A DNA stretch of 64,000 bases from Breznakiella homolactica. GTDB taxonomy: Bacteria > Spirochaetota > Spirochaetia > Treponematales > Breznakiellaceae. Below are positions 35,480 through 44,227 of this stretch, in pieces. Positions within the stretch are counted from its first letter, which is position 1. The number at the start of each line of letters is the position of its first letter. Location: positions 992,001-1,056,000 of the forward strand of contig NZ_CP067089.2 in the NCBI RefSeq assembly GCF_016616095.2, read 5' to 3'. The notes under the pieces were generated by a model, which was given only the letters and a program-made list of their open reading frames with translations, did not search any database and was not told where the DNA came from. A program made the translations under genes and the position numbers.

Positions 35480-37306
35480 ATGGATATTGTATTAGTACTG
35501 GCCATTACAGCCCTTATTGTCTCGGTATATAAACAGGTCAATGATTTTGCGGAACGCAGAGAATCAAAAATACGGTTCCGGAAAAAACTTCTGGCCCTCG
35601 ATACACGCCGAAGAACCATTACCGAGGAAGAAGCTGCGGCCATGAAGGAACTGTACGGCCGGCAGGACTTCCATGCGGGCATGTCCGCGTATCCGCGAAG
35701 CGGAGCATTTTCAAAAGCCGACCCAGACCCGATGGACGATTCCGGCGGAACCGCATACTTCCTGCGGGATCTTGAGATTGCCCCTTTCCCGGATATGGAA
35801 AGGCATTTCAGGGAAGATGATAATTTCAGCGAAGTCGTGATCCTTCCGGATATGCGGGGATATATCCTGTCACTTAACGGTACCTTCAGTGTGCTGGAAG
35901 AACCGGCCGCGGCGGCTAGACCGGAGAAGCTTAAAAAAGCCATCCCGCTGTCCCGGGACGCGAACACGGTATTTCTCGATGAGGATCCGGATCAGAGTCT
36001 GAGCACCAGCGAACGGTACATACTGCCGGACTATGGAATCATCCCCGCCGCGGTTGTGGCGTTGATGGCAGTGGCGGTTCCCAAGCTGGATAGAGGTATA
36101 CTTTATTATACGGCTATACCGCTGATGGCAGTCATAGTACTGCTGCTTTTATCAGGTGTTTACCCCAGAATAAAACTGTCGGAAAAAATATATATCCTCT
36201 CCGGAGTGGTATACAAAAACTATAACGATGAGCTTGTTCTTGGAAAATTCATCCTGAGATTTCCCCTGAATGATTTAAACAGCCTCCCCCTGGGAGAACC
36301 CCTGACTATCCGGGGCTTTTTTCCCCATGGCCGGGATGAACCGTACTTTACGATCCTGGCGGTGTACCGTGACGGCTTGCCGCTCTATTCACTTTCCGCG
36401 GAACTCCGGAACAGACCTCCCCGGTACCGGCGGAACTGCATTCCCGTTGTGGTTATCCTGACCGCTGCGGCAATTGTGCAGGGTGCGGTGTACCATCCAT
36501 TCAGCCATATAAAACGGATTATTACCTATGAACGGAATAAAACCAAACCGGTGGTTTTTGAAAATTTTTCCGATTTTTATGCTGAAGATTTTTCGCCCGG
36601 CCGGGAGGTTTACCTGGAACAGGTACGGCTGGTTCCCATCCTGGAGCTGAGCCCCGAGGGTCGCTACAGGGGGTTCCGTTACCTGGACTGCAGCATTGCC
36701 ATGGTCCCCGAGGATTTTTCCGGAAGTCTCGATTTCTCCGAATCCCGGACACTGGCAGCCAAAACCGCGGATTTTCTTTTCTGTAAAGAATTCCGATATA
36801 TCCGGGCCATGGATGCGGTACAGCGGCGGAATTTTGATGCCATACCAGCGATTCTTTCCGGTGAGTATGTAAACACCATCGAGAATTTTAACGAAGCCTT
36901 TCCCGAATCCGAATACTTCCACAACCTCTGCGATTCCATACGGACGGTCCTGGACAGGGCCGCCCCCTATCTGGAGGACCGGTATTTTTACAACATATAC
37001 CAAATCTGGGAAGAAGGACTCACGGATATAACAATCCGCAATGGTCTGCACCTGCCGGAATACCATGATACGTACCTGGAATCCCCCGAATCCCTGCCGG
37101 AAAATATCCGGGATTTTTACACTGCGGCAAAGACCTACCGGAGCAGCCTCTCCTTTGGACTAACCGATACGTTCCATTCCAGAATTGATTTGTTCCTTTC
37201 TGACATCCAGCTTGCCATTATGAACGATGTTGTGTACCAGATAAAAACTGCCGTTGAGCCCTATGGGTACATTAATCTGGTATACCGGTGGGGAGTTCCC
37301 CAGTAA
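35480..37306 (+). CDS. IgaA-like membrane protein, main part (frame broken near 3' end)
   Basis: 608 residues. Topology: helix 1 (2-16), cytoplasmic domain (to ~185), helices 2-3 (187-228), second cytoplasmic domain, helix 4 (~322-338), then a large periplasmic domain. This matches enterobacterial IgaA, and several local segments resemble it as I remember that sequence: RGYILSLNG, SEKIYILSG near the second cytoplasmic domain, and YLDCSI, corresponding to the conserved FDCS Cys. IgaA represses the Rcs phosphorelay. The frame ends in YRWGVPQ, without the expected fifth helix; the following ORF in the next frame supplies it. Directly follows a hybrid kinase. The IgaA call rests on recall and needs a profile search (PF07095). 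Confidence 0.65.
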   Translation: MDIVLVLAITALIVSVYKQVNDFAERRESKIRFRKKLLALDTRRRTITEEEAAAMKELYGRQDFHAGMSAYPRSGAFSKADPDPMDDSGGTAYFLRDLEIAPFPDMERHFREDDNFSEVVILPDMRGYILSLNGTFSVLEEPAAAARPEKLKKAIPLSRDANTVFLDEDPDQSLSTSERYILPDYGIIPAAVVALMAVAVPKLDRGILYYTAIPLMAVIVLLLLSGVYPRIKLSEKIYILSGVVYKNYNDELVLGKFILRFPLNDLNSLPLGEPLTIRGFFPHGRDEPYFTILAVYRDGLPLYSLSAELRNRPPRYRRNCIPVVVILTAAAIVQGAVYHPFSHIKRIITYERNKTKPVVFENFSDFYAEDFSPGREVYLEQVRLVPILELSPEGRYRGFRYLDCSIAMVPEDFSGSLDFSESRTLAAKTADFLFCKEFRYIRAMDAVQRRNFDAIPAILSGEYVNTIENFNEAFPESEYFHNLCDSIRTVLDRAAPYLEDRYFYNIYQIWEEGLTDITIRNGLHLPEYHDTYLESPESLPENIRDFYTAAKTYRSSLSFGLTDTFHSRIDLFLSDIQLAIMNDVVYQIKTAVEPYGYINLVYRWGVPQ

Positions 37307-37706
37307 TTTTTCCAGAATCAGGGATTACAGCGAATCCATCCTGACCCATTGTCCCGATTCATTCAGCCCGGGAAAACTGACCCCCTACCAGGTACCGAGT
37401 TTTTCCTATTCCCTGCCTTCCCGGAGATACAGTTCCTCCGGGACCATCCCGGAAGGGCCGGGACTATCACCGGCTTTTTCCGATCTGGAAAAACTGGAGG
37501 AAATTTTTGGGGAAAAACCGGTCACCACTGAACTCCAGGGAATTATAACGGAAACCAGTACATGGAAACCCCGGCGGACATACACAATCCAGTATAAAGG
37601 GAACTACCAGGACCTGCCGGACCGGGTCCCCGGAATCGTGTATTTTTTCTGCCTCTGTATCCTTGCCGGACTGTGCCTCATTCCCGTGTTCCGGAAAAAA
37701 CCGTAG
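37263..37706 (+). CDS. C-terminal part of the IgaA-like protein, shifted frame
   Basis: About 147 residues in the +1 frame relative to the preceding ORF, overlapping its end by 44 nt. It holds the end of a periplasmic region (FSDLEKLEEIFGEKPVTTEL, QGIITETSTWK) and one final helix (GIVYFFCLCILAGLCLIPVF) with tail RKKP, the piece that a five-helix IgaA topology requires. Dropping one G from the GGGG at 37290-37293 joins both ORFs into a continuous protein of 741 residues (LVYRWEFPSNFSRI...). It could be a real frameshift, a phase-variable tract, a sequencing error, or a separate small gene; no ribosome site supports the last. Confidence 0.55.
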   Translation: MGTLIWYTGGEFPSNFSRIRDYSESILTHCPDSFSPGKLTPYQVPSFSYSLPSRRYSSSGTIPEGPGLSPAFSDLEKLEEIFGEKPVTTELQGIITETSTWKPRRTYTIQYKGNYQDLPDRVPGIVYFFCLCILAGLCLIPVFRKKP

Positions 37707-37734
37707 AATCCCCGGCGGTTCCGCGCCGGATCGT

Positions 37735-38493
37735 TCAGCCCTGGGTTTTCTTCGCCTTTCCCTGGTTCGCCACACTGTCCATCTTGGCCTTCACCGCCGC
37801 TTCGTCCCCGAGGTAAAACTTCTTTTTTACGGCGAAGGAATTGTCGAATTCATACACCAGGGGAATTCCCGTGGGTATATTCACATCCACGATATCGGTT
37901 TCCGACAGGTTTTCCAGGTATTTAACCAGGGCACGGAGGGAATTTCCGTGGGCGGCCACCACCACCCGTTTACCCTCATCCATGGTCTTCTTTATTTCCG
38001 ACTCGAAATACGGAACCACCCGGTCAATGGTATCCGCCAGGCTTTCGGCCAGGGGCAGTTCCCACTTTTCCTCCGCCCGGTACTGCTCCTGTGTCCGGGG
38101 GTTCCGGGGGTCATTTTCCTCCAGGGCCGGCGGCTGCACCGCAAAGGAGCGGCGCCAGATCTTCACCTGATCCTCGCCGTATTTTTCCGCCGTTTCCGCC
38201 TTGTTGAGCCCCTGGAGAGCGCCGTAGTGGCGTTCGTTGAGTTTCCAGGTCTTGATGACCGGAAGCCACTCCCGGTCGAGCTGCTCCAGAACGGCGTTCA
38301 GCGTATGGATCGCCCGCTTGAGGTAGGATGTATAGGCCACATCAAAGTCATAGCCCTGGTCCTTCAGGAGTTTTCCCGCGGCGGCGGCCTCCTTTCTCCC
38401 GGTTTCGGACAAATCCACGTCGGTCCATCCGGTAAACAGGTTTTCCTTATTCCAGACACTTTCGCCGTGCCGGATGAGTACTAATTTCATCAT
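37735..38493 (-). CDS. gpmA: 2,3-bisphosphoglycerate-dependent phosphoglycerate mutase
   Basis: Interconverts 3- and 2-phosphoglycerate in glycolysis. The 252-residue protein has the catalytic motif [20 protein letters not shown] with the phospho-His, the substrate-contact [14 protein letters not shown] and the second His in [17 protein letters not shown]. Length is typical of dPGM. Two ATGs in tandem (38493, 38490) follow GGGG. The gene is 132 nt from recQ, with a nested stem-loop between them. Confidence 0.96.
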   Translation of the reverse strand: MMKLVLIRHGESVWNKENLFTGWTDVDLSETGRKEAAAAGKLLKDQGYDFDVAYTSYLKRAIHTLNAVLEQLDREWLPVIKTWKLNERHYGALQGLNKAETAEKYGEDQVKIWRRSFAVQPPALEENDPRNPRTQEQYRAEEKWELPLAESLADTIDRVVPYFESEIKKTMDEGKRVVVAAHGNSLRALVKYLENLSETDIVDVNIPTGIPLVYEFDNSFAVKKKFYLGDEAAVKAKMDSVANQGKAKKTQG

Positions 38494-38516
38494 AAACCCC
38501 TTTTTTACATTGTGTT

Positions 38517-38571
38517 CCCCTTTTTCCGCCGGACCCGAGGCCGCATCTGGCGGCCCGATACCGGAAAGGGG
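38517..38571. repeat. nested stem-loop between recQ and gpmA
   Basis: The outer arms CCCCTTTTTCCG and CCGGAAAGGGG pair imperfectly around an inner GGCCGC/GCGGCC hairpin (38539-38555). It resembles in architecture, not in sequence, the fold-back repeats at 25.0 and 43.4 kb. Confidence 0.5.
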
Positions 38572-38625
38572 CTACTGTTAAGTATATGAAAAAACAAGGG
38601 GGCATGCAAAACGGAAGCAGAAGGT

Positions 38626-40437
38626 TCAGCGGCCGGACCAGGCTTTGATGAGTTCTATAAAAACATCGCCGTATTTTTCGGTTTTTACCGCCCCCGCTCC
38701 GGAAACTTCCAGAAACATTTCCCTGGTTACCGGGAGTTTCCGGCACATGTCCCGCAGGGCAGCGTCGGAGAAAACAATATACGCCGGAACCCGGGCATCC
38801 CTGGCCAGCCGGGTCCGCAGAGCCTTGAGTTCCGCGAAAAGGTCCTGGTCGATCACCGCCGGTTCCTGCGCCGCCGCCGCGGAAGATTTTTCCGGGGTTT
38901 CCGCCGGAAATTCCATTTCGATCCGTTCGGTGCCCGAGAGGATTTTCCCCGAAAGTTCCGTGGGAATTATTACCGGATATTCTCCGCCGTCCACCGCGAG
39001 GTACCGTGACTCAACGAGGAAGTCCATAATCGCCCTTATTTTGCGGCTGTCCGTATCGGCCATGATGCCGTAGGTGCTGATCCGGTCCATGCCGGACTGG
39101 CGTATTTTTTCGGTTTTCCCGCCGCGGAGTATATCCGTGATCATGGCTTTTCCGTACCGCCGCCCCTGCTGCGCGGCGCGGTACACGCAGGAAACAATCT
39201 TCTGCGCTTCCAGGGAAACATCCTTGGTCTCGGTTTCCCTGAGGCAGTTTGAACAGGCGCCGCAGCGGTCCGGCGCGGCTTCCCCGAAATAGGCAAGGAT
39301 AAACCCCCGGAGACAGCCCGCGGTGGTGGCGTAGAAGGTCATGTATTTCAGCAGTTCCAGGTTATGGGCAATGCGGTCTTCATCACCGCCGTCCTCGCCG
39401 CTGTTCTGTATGAGGAAGGTGTTTATCCGCACATCCTGGCCGCTGTACAGGAGAATGCAGTCCGCCTGGCTGCCGTCCCGGCCGGCCCTGCCCGCTTCCT
39501 GGTAATAGCTTTCAATATTTTTCGGCATGTTGTAATGGATGACAAAGGAAACATTGGATTTGTCGATACCCATGCCAAAAGCGTTGGTGGCCACCATAAC
39601 CGGTTTCCGGTCAAAGATAAAATCATCCTGGTACGCGTGCCGTTCCCGGTCGTCCATGCCCGCGTGGTATTTGGCCGCCGGGAAGCCCTGCTGGTTTAGT
39701 TTTTCGGAGATTTCTTCCACGTTTTTTCTGGTGGCGCAGTACACAATTCCGCTGGCGCCCCGGTGGTTCCGGAGGTACTCCAGGAGGGCCGCGGTTTTAT
39801 CCTTCGGTTTTTGGACGGCGAAGTACAGGTTGCGGCGGTCAAAGCCGGTCACTAGGATGTACGGATCCCTGAGTTTAAGAATGGTCCCGATATCGGCCCG
39901 GACTTTCTTTGTGGCCGTGGCCGTAAAAGCCGCGGCGGGGGGGCGTTTTTTAAAACGCCCGATAAAATCGGCTATGGCAAGATACCCCGGCCGGAAGTCG
40001 TGGCCCCACTGGGATACGCAGTGGGCTTCATCGATGATAACCATGGATATGGGATTTGCTGCGGCAATATGATTGGTATCGTCCCGAGAGAGGCGCTCCG
40101 GGGCAATGTACAGGATCTTATAGGCCCCCGCGGCGGCATCGGCCACGGTTTCGGCGTATTCGCTGTACGAAAGGGAGCTGTTCAGATACGCAGCGGGAAT
40201 ACCCGCTTCCCTGAGGGCGTGGACCTGATCCTTCATAAGCGAAATCAGCGGCGAAATAACGAGAGCCAGGCCGCCGGACATCAGAGCGGGAATCTGGTAG
40301 CACAGGGACTTCCCGGCGCCAGTGGGCATGACCGCCAGCACATCCCTGCCGGCCAGCAGCGCGTCAATCGTATCCTCCTGGCCGGGACGGAACTGGGTAT
40401 AGCCAAAATATTTTTTTAAAGCCGTCCGTTTATTCAT
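38626..40437 (-). CDS. recQ: RecQ-type DNA helicase
   Basis: A 3'-5' DNA helicase for recombination and fork repair. Walker [23 protein letters not shown] box [15 protein letters not shown], motif [22 protein letters not shown], and the RQC zinc-binding segment RCGACSNCL are all present. A C-terminal HRDC domain lies at about 525-603 ([20 protein letters not shown]). Start ATG 40437 ([19 protein letters not shown]) is preferred to the TTG at 40470 since the conserved region begins there; neither has a strong ribosome site. TTGATT and TTATAT, 18 nt apart on the minus strand near 40559-40588, may be its promoter. Confidence 0.95.
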   Translation of the reverse strand: MNKRTALKKYFGYTQFRPGQEDTIDALLAGRDVLAVMPTGAGKSLCYQIPALMSGGLALVISPLISLMKDQVHALREAGIPAAYLNSSLSYSEYAETVADAAAGAYKILYIAPERLSRDDTNHIAAANPISMVIIDEAHCVSQWGHDFRPGYLAIADFIGRFKKRPPAAAFTATATKKVRADIGTILKLRDPYILVTGFDRRNLYFAVQKPKDKTAALLEYLRNHRGASGIVYCATRKNVEEISEKLNQQGFPAAKYHAGMDDRERHAYQDDFIFDRKPVMVATNAFGMGIDKSNVSFVIHYNMPKNIESYYQEAGRAGRDGSQADCILLYSGQDVRINTFLIQNSGEDGGDEDRIAHNLELLKYMTFYATTAGCLRGFILAYFGEAAPDRCGACSNCLRETETKDVSLEAQKIVSCVYRAAQQGRRYGKAMITDILRGGKTEKIRQSGMDRISTYGIMADTDSRKIRAIMDFLVESRYLAVDGGEYPVIIPTELSGKILSGTERIEMEFPAETPEKSSAAAAQEPAVIDQDLFAELKALRTRLARDARVPAYIVFSDAALRDMCRKLPVTREMFLEVSGAGAVKTEKYGDVFIELIKAWSGR

Positions 40438-40661
40438 GGTCTGTGCGGATTGTACCGTGTAACCGTCCAAAAGGAAAGAAGGGCAGAATCGCCGGATTCC
40501 GGGTCCGCAGGAGGGATCCCCGGGGCTGGTACTTCCATACTTCTGTGTTTAACACGTAATATAATGCGGTTACCCTGCCGGAAATCAAGAAAATTCTTTC
40601 CAGTATGGTATATTTGAGTGTATAATTCGTTTTTTCAGGAATAGATTTTTTGGAACAAAAG

Positions 40662-41507
40662 ATGAGTAAAATATTTCTTTTCATGCTGCTGCTTCTGAGT
40701 CCGTGCATCGCCTTTTCACAGAGTGTTCCCTCCCTGGCAATAGTTCCTTTTGAGGTTTCCGGGCGGGGTCTTTCCCAGGAGGACGCGGAAGCCCTCACCT
40801 TCCGGTGCATGGAAGAAATCGCATCCTGGGGAGCCCTGCGGGTGGTCGGCGAAGACCAGGCGGATCAGGCCGATTACGTGATCCGGGGGAACCTTTCCAG
40901 AAACACCGCGGGAGTGGTTTTATCCGCCACGACCTTTGACGGAAAAACCGACAAAGCCCTGAACTCGGCCAAGGAAGAAGCGGCGGATATATCCGGACTC
41001 TCGGAGCTGATCTTTTCCTTCTGTGTCCAGGCGGTGGAACAGGTTCCGTTCCCCAATTTTCTTATCGGAAAATGGGAGGCTTCCATTCCCCTGCCGAACG
41101 GGACCCTTCTGTGCCGGATGGAATTCAAATCCAACCGAACCATCGTTGTGGAACAGTACGATACCTACGAAAACCGTCCGGGAAGTGTCCTGCAGTACCA
41201 CGGATACGGCACCGGATCGTACACCTATATCGGCCATGTACGGAAAACCATGGCCCTGCGGGATTCCCGGGGCGCCGTGTACCGGGAGACCCCCGTGGAT
41301 GGGTCGGTTAGTATTTCCCTGACCCTGGAGGACGCTCTCCCGGCGTACAGCTCCCTGAGCCGGAGCCGGCTCTACATCCTCTTTGATGATGCCAGAACAA
41401 ATTTTGAACTGGTGAGCGCCGGGCTTCTCTGCGGCGAAAACAACGGCGGGACGGCGGTCTATCCCCAGAAGACCATGGCCTACACCCGTTTTACGAAAAT
41501 TCAATAG
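40662..41507 (+). CDS. exported protein with TolB/FlgO-like N-terminal domain
   Basis: 281 residues with a signal peptide (IFLFMLLLLSPCIAFSQ). Residues about 20-120 look like the alpha/beta domain found in TolB-N, FlgO and CsgG-like proteins (SLAIVPFEVSGRGLSQEDAE, GALRVVGEDQADQADYVIRG). The second half, predicted beta-rich, has no assignment. ATG 40662 is chosen over TTG 40650. TATAAT at 40621 may be its -10. It lies 12 nt before the next exported protein, so they are probably cotranscribed and act in the periplasm. Confidence 0.75.
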   Translation: MSKIFLFMLLLLSPCIAFSQSVPSLAIVPFEVSGRGLSQEDAEALTFRCMEEIASWGALRVVGEDQADQADYVIRGNLSRNTAGVVLSATTFDGKTDKALNSAKEEAADISGLSELIFSFCVQAVEQVPFPNFLIGKWEASIPLPNGTLLCRMEFKSNRTIVVEQYDTYENRPGSVLQYHGYGTGSYTYIGHVRKTMALRDSRGAVYRETPVDGSVSISLTLEDALPAYSSLSRSRLYILFDDARTNFELVSAGLLCGENNGGTAVYPQKTMAYTRFTKIQ

Positions 41508-41519
41508 CCGGGGGTTTCG

Positions 41520-43322
41520 GTGAAAAACAAACCTTTCCGTTTACGTGTACTGAGCCTCGTGCTTCCCGCGGTTTTTACCCTGATCCCTGCGGCTGTTTCT
41601 TCTGCCCAATCGGGGGCAAATGCCCGTGCTGAAATATCGGATGTCCCGGTAAGTACCGTTCCTGTCTGGGAGCAGGATCTCCAGGGGACCGTATCGGGGC
41701 AGCTTTTTCTCCAGGCGGAGTCCGCGGTGGCGGCCATCGACCACGGCAGTATCAAATCCTACAGCATGTACGGTACATTGCTGTGGGATTTCGATCCCCG
41801 GGGCAGTGTTGCCCCCTATCTGGCCCGCAACCCCGAAGGAACCACCTATGTGTGCAATACCGCCGGTTCCTTTATGGCTATAAACCGGGTCGGCCGGGAA
41901 CTGTGGCGGACCAACCTGGGTACCCCTATTACCCATCCGGCGGTTATCGGATGGGACGGGAGGGTTTTTATTCCCGTGGGTTCTGAAATTGCCTGCCGGA
42001 CTGGCTCGGGCAATCCCCTTTGGAAGCACGATCTGGGCAGTTCCATTGCCGTGGCCCCGGTGCTGGATAGGGCCGGCGGAATCGCCCTGGCCCTGGAAAA
42101 TGGGGATTTTGTCCGCCTCGATGAATTCGGCGGCATGGAACGGGTACGGCTCGACAGGATACCGTCGATTATCGTGCCCCTTAAATCAGAACAGGACAAC
42201 GGTTATTACCTTCTGTACCCCAACGGCGGCGCTGAAATGATCCGCATGGATACCGCCGCCGGGAAGGGTTCCCGGCTGTCCCGGTCATCCAGGCCAGCCC
42301 TTTCCGCGGCCCCGGTAGCGGCGGCGGGATACCAGGATCAGGTGGCGGTAACTTTCCGGGACGGGCGGATTCAGCTTCTGTCCTCCGGCGGCCAGATCCG
42401 GTGGACCGGGAACAGCCACGAAACCGCAGCGGAAAAAGGTTCCGGCAATGTGTCGGCCCAGACGGCCGCCATGGTCTTTGACGAACGGGGAGTATACCTC
42501 CTGTCCACCAGGGGCGCCTCGGCTTTTGCCGCCGGCGGCCGGCGGCGCTGGATGCTCCATATCGACGAAACCATGACCGTTCCCGGGTTAAGCAACGAAG
42601 GGCTGATCTACGCCTGCGGAAAAGACCGGATACTCCGGGCCTATAAAGCGGACAACAAACCCAAGGATGTTCCCCGGTCCATGTTCGGACCTTCTCCCGA
42701 GGGCAGCTACGGCCTGGGCAATCCGCCGCCGTCGCCCTGGGCGGATAGTACGTACCGCTACGAAGAACGGGAAATCAAGGCCATGTACGAACGTATCGAC
42801 CAGGCAACCCAGAACGGCACCGTGGGAGAGATGGAAACCGCCTATGTGGGCTACCTCATGGAGATGACCGCCGGAATCCTGAATACCCCCCACTACTCCC
42901 GGGTACGGCCGCCCATCCAGGTTCCCGAGCGGGTAAAACTGATAAAACTGCTCGCACAGATGGGCTCCCGGGAAACCGTTCCGTTTCTGACGAACCTGTT
43001 TTACCGGGACGCAGAACCCTCAATCAAGGCTGCCTGCTGCGAAGCCATCGGCCGCATCGGGGTGGACCCCAACGGAGACGCCTACCGGGCGTATTCGGTG
43101 CTGCTGTCCCCGGATAACGCGAACCGGGACCCCATGACCCTGATGGCGGCTATCTCATCGATTGCCGCCCTGTGCCGGTTTTCCGGACCGCCCCTGGCCG
43201 ATTCCGGGATACGTCTGCTCTACGCGTTTTCCCACATGGACTATCCGCCGGCGGTTAAACGGCAGGTCCAGAAGGAACTGGACGGCCTGCGCCGGGAAGG
43301 CCTGGACAAGCCCCTGCGGTAG
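41520..43322 (+). CDS. exported beta-propeller (PQQ/BamB-like) protein with HEAT-like C-terminus
   Basis: A 600-residue protein starting at GTG 41520, with a signal peptide (RVLSLVLPAVFTLIPAAVSS). Residues ~50-390 contain repeated blades with the G-x-x-x-W pattern of PQQ/BamB propellers (TLLWDFDPRGSVAPYLARNP, ELWRTNLGTPITHPAVIGWD, NPLWKHDLGSSIAVAPVL). The last ~130 residues form HEAT-like helices (LIKLLAQMGSRETVPFLTNL, AACCEAIGRIGVD). The combination suggests a periplasmic scaffold; enzymatic activity is unlikely. Substrate or partner unknown. Confidence 0.78.
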   Translation: MKNKPFRLRVLSLVLPAVFTLIPAAVSSAQSGANARAEISDVPVSTVPVWEQDLQGTVSGQLFLQAESAVAAIDHGSIKSYSMYGTLLWDFDPRGSVAPYLARNPEGTTYVCNTAGSFMAINRVGRELWRTNLGTPITHPAVIGWDGRVFIPVGSEIACRTGSGNPLWKHDLGSSIAVAPVLDRAGGIALALENGDFVRLDEFGGMERVRLDRIPSIIVPLKSEQDNGYYLLYPNGGAEMIRMDTAAGKGSRLSRSSRPALSAAPVAAAGYQDQVAVTFRDGRIQLLSSGGQIRWTGNSHETAAEKGSGNVSAQTAAMVFDERGVYLLSTRGASAFAAGGRRRWMLHIDETMTVPGLSNEGLIYACGKDRILRAYKADNKPKDVPRSMFGPSPEGSYGLGNPPPSPWADSTYRYEEREIKAMYERIDQATQNGTVGEMETAYVGYLMEMTAGILNTPHYSRVRPPIQVPERVKLIKLLAQMGSRETVPFLTNLFYRDAEPSIKAACCEAIGRIGVDPNGDAYRAYSVLLSPDNANRDPMTLMAAISSIAALCRFSGPPLADSGIRLLYAFSHMDYPPAVKRQVQKELDGLRREGLDKPLR

Positions 43323-43333
43323 CCGCCAGGATA

Positions 43334-43495
43334 CCCGCATATAATTACTGTTCAACCCCGGAAGCATGATAAAACAGGTCCGGGGGTCCCGTCGAATGAA
43401 AGAAACTCCGCAGGGCGGAATTTCTTTTCATACGACACCCCGTGTTACCGTTTGTGTACCATGCTTCCGGGTTTATGCTCTCCATATCATGCGGG
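43334..43495. repeat. fold-back repeat family, copy C
   Basis: Nested inverted repeat in the 277-nt gap before rdgB: outer CCCGCAT/ATGCGGG (43334-43340, 43489-43495), middle CCCGGAAGCATG/CATGCTTCCGGG (43357-43368, 43460-43471) and inner hairpin 43391-43436 with TCCGC/GCGGA at the tip. Its right half matches copy A closely (ACCCCG.GTTACCG..TTG...ACCATGCTTC on plus). Nothing else is seen in this gap. Confidence 0.85.
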
Positions 43496-43599
43496 CCCCC
43501 TGTCTTTGAAGGGTGCTGTGTATGGAGACGCTTCCGGGAAATGCGGCTGCTCATCCGCGCGGCTTTTCTCCGGCGGCCGTTTTGTAGTAGGATACGGCC

Positions 43600-44187
43600 A
43601 TGACTATCTGGCTTGCCACGGGAAACACCCACAAAAAACAGGAACTCCAGGCCATCCTCAAAGGCCATACCGTTAAGGTCCCGGCGGACGCCGGAATCTC
43701 TGATTTCGACCCCGAAGAAACGGGAAGCACCTTTCTGGACAATGCCTTTATCAAAGCCAGGGCCTTGTATGAACTCATAAAGGAACCGGTAATTTCCGAT
43801 GATTCGGGGATCTGTGTCGACGCTCTCGGAGGCAGGCCCGGGATTTATTCCGCCCGGTACGGGAGTGAGGACGGCAGAAAATTGTCCTCCCCGGAACGGA
43901 ACGCCCTGCTTATCCGTGAAGCCGGGGACAGCCCCCTGCGGACCGCGCGGTTTGTCTGCGCCATGGTGCTTTTTGTCACGGAGGACCGGTTCTTCGCTGT
44001 CCAGGAAACCCTGGAGGGGGAGCTGATCCGGGAAGAACGGGGTACCGGCGGGTTCGGCTACGACCCGATCCTGTACATTCCGGAAAGGGGCTGCACCGTG
44101 GCCGAGCTTCCGGAGGATGAAAAAAACAGCCTCAGCCACCGCGCCAAGGCCGGAAAGGCCATTGCCGCGATTCTCGAAAGGCTGTAG
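43600..44187 (+). CDS. rdgB: XTP/dITP pyrophosphatase (RdgB/HAM1)
   Basis: House-cleaning enzyme that hydrolyses non-canonical purine NTPs (XTP, dITP) to NMP and pyrophosphate. The 195-residue protein has the N-terminal WLATGNTHKKQELQAIL, ISDDSGICVDALGGRPGIYS, SARYG and GTGGFGYDPILYIPERG motifs and the C-terminal SHRAKAGKAI. An AGGA lies 9 nt before ATG 43600. The next gene starts 40 nt later on the same strand. Confidence 0.95.
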   Translation: MTIWLATGNTHKKQELQAILKGHTVKVPADAGISDFDPEETGSTFLDNAFIKARALYELIKEPVISDDSGICVDALGGRPGIYSARYGSEDGRKLSSPERNALLIREAGDSPLRTARFVCAMVLFVTEDRFFAVQETLEGELIREERGTGGFGYDPILYIPERGCTVAELPEDEKNSLSHRAKAGKAIAAILERL

Positions 44188-44227
44188 CATTCCATAAAAG
44201 AAAATAGTACAAAAAAGAGACATACCC

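Noticed and set aside
38517..38571. classical terminator for recQ
   Set aside because: There is a stem but no T-tract on the minus strand after it, so it is listed as a repeat only.
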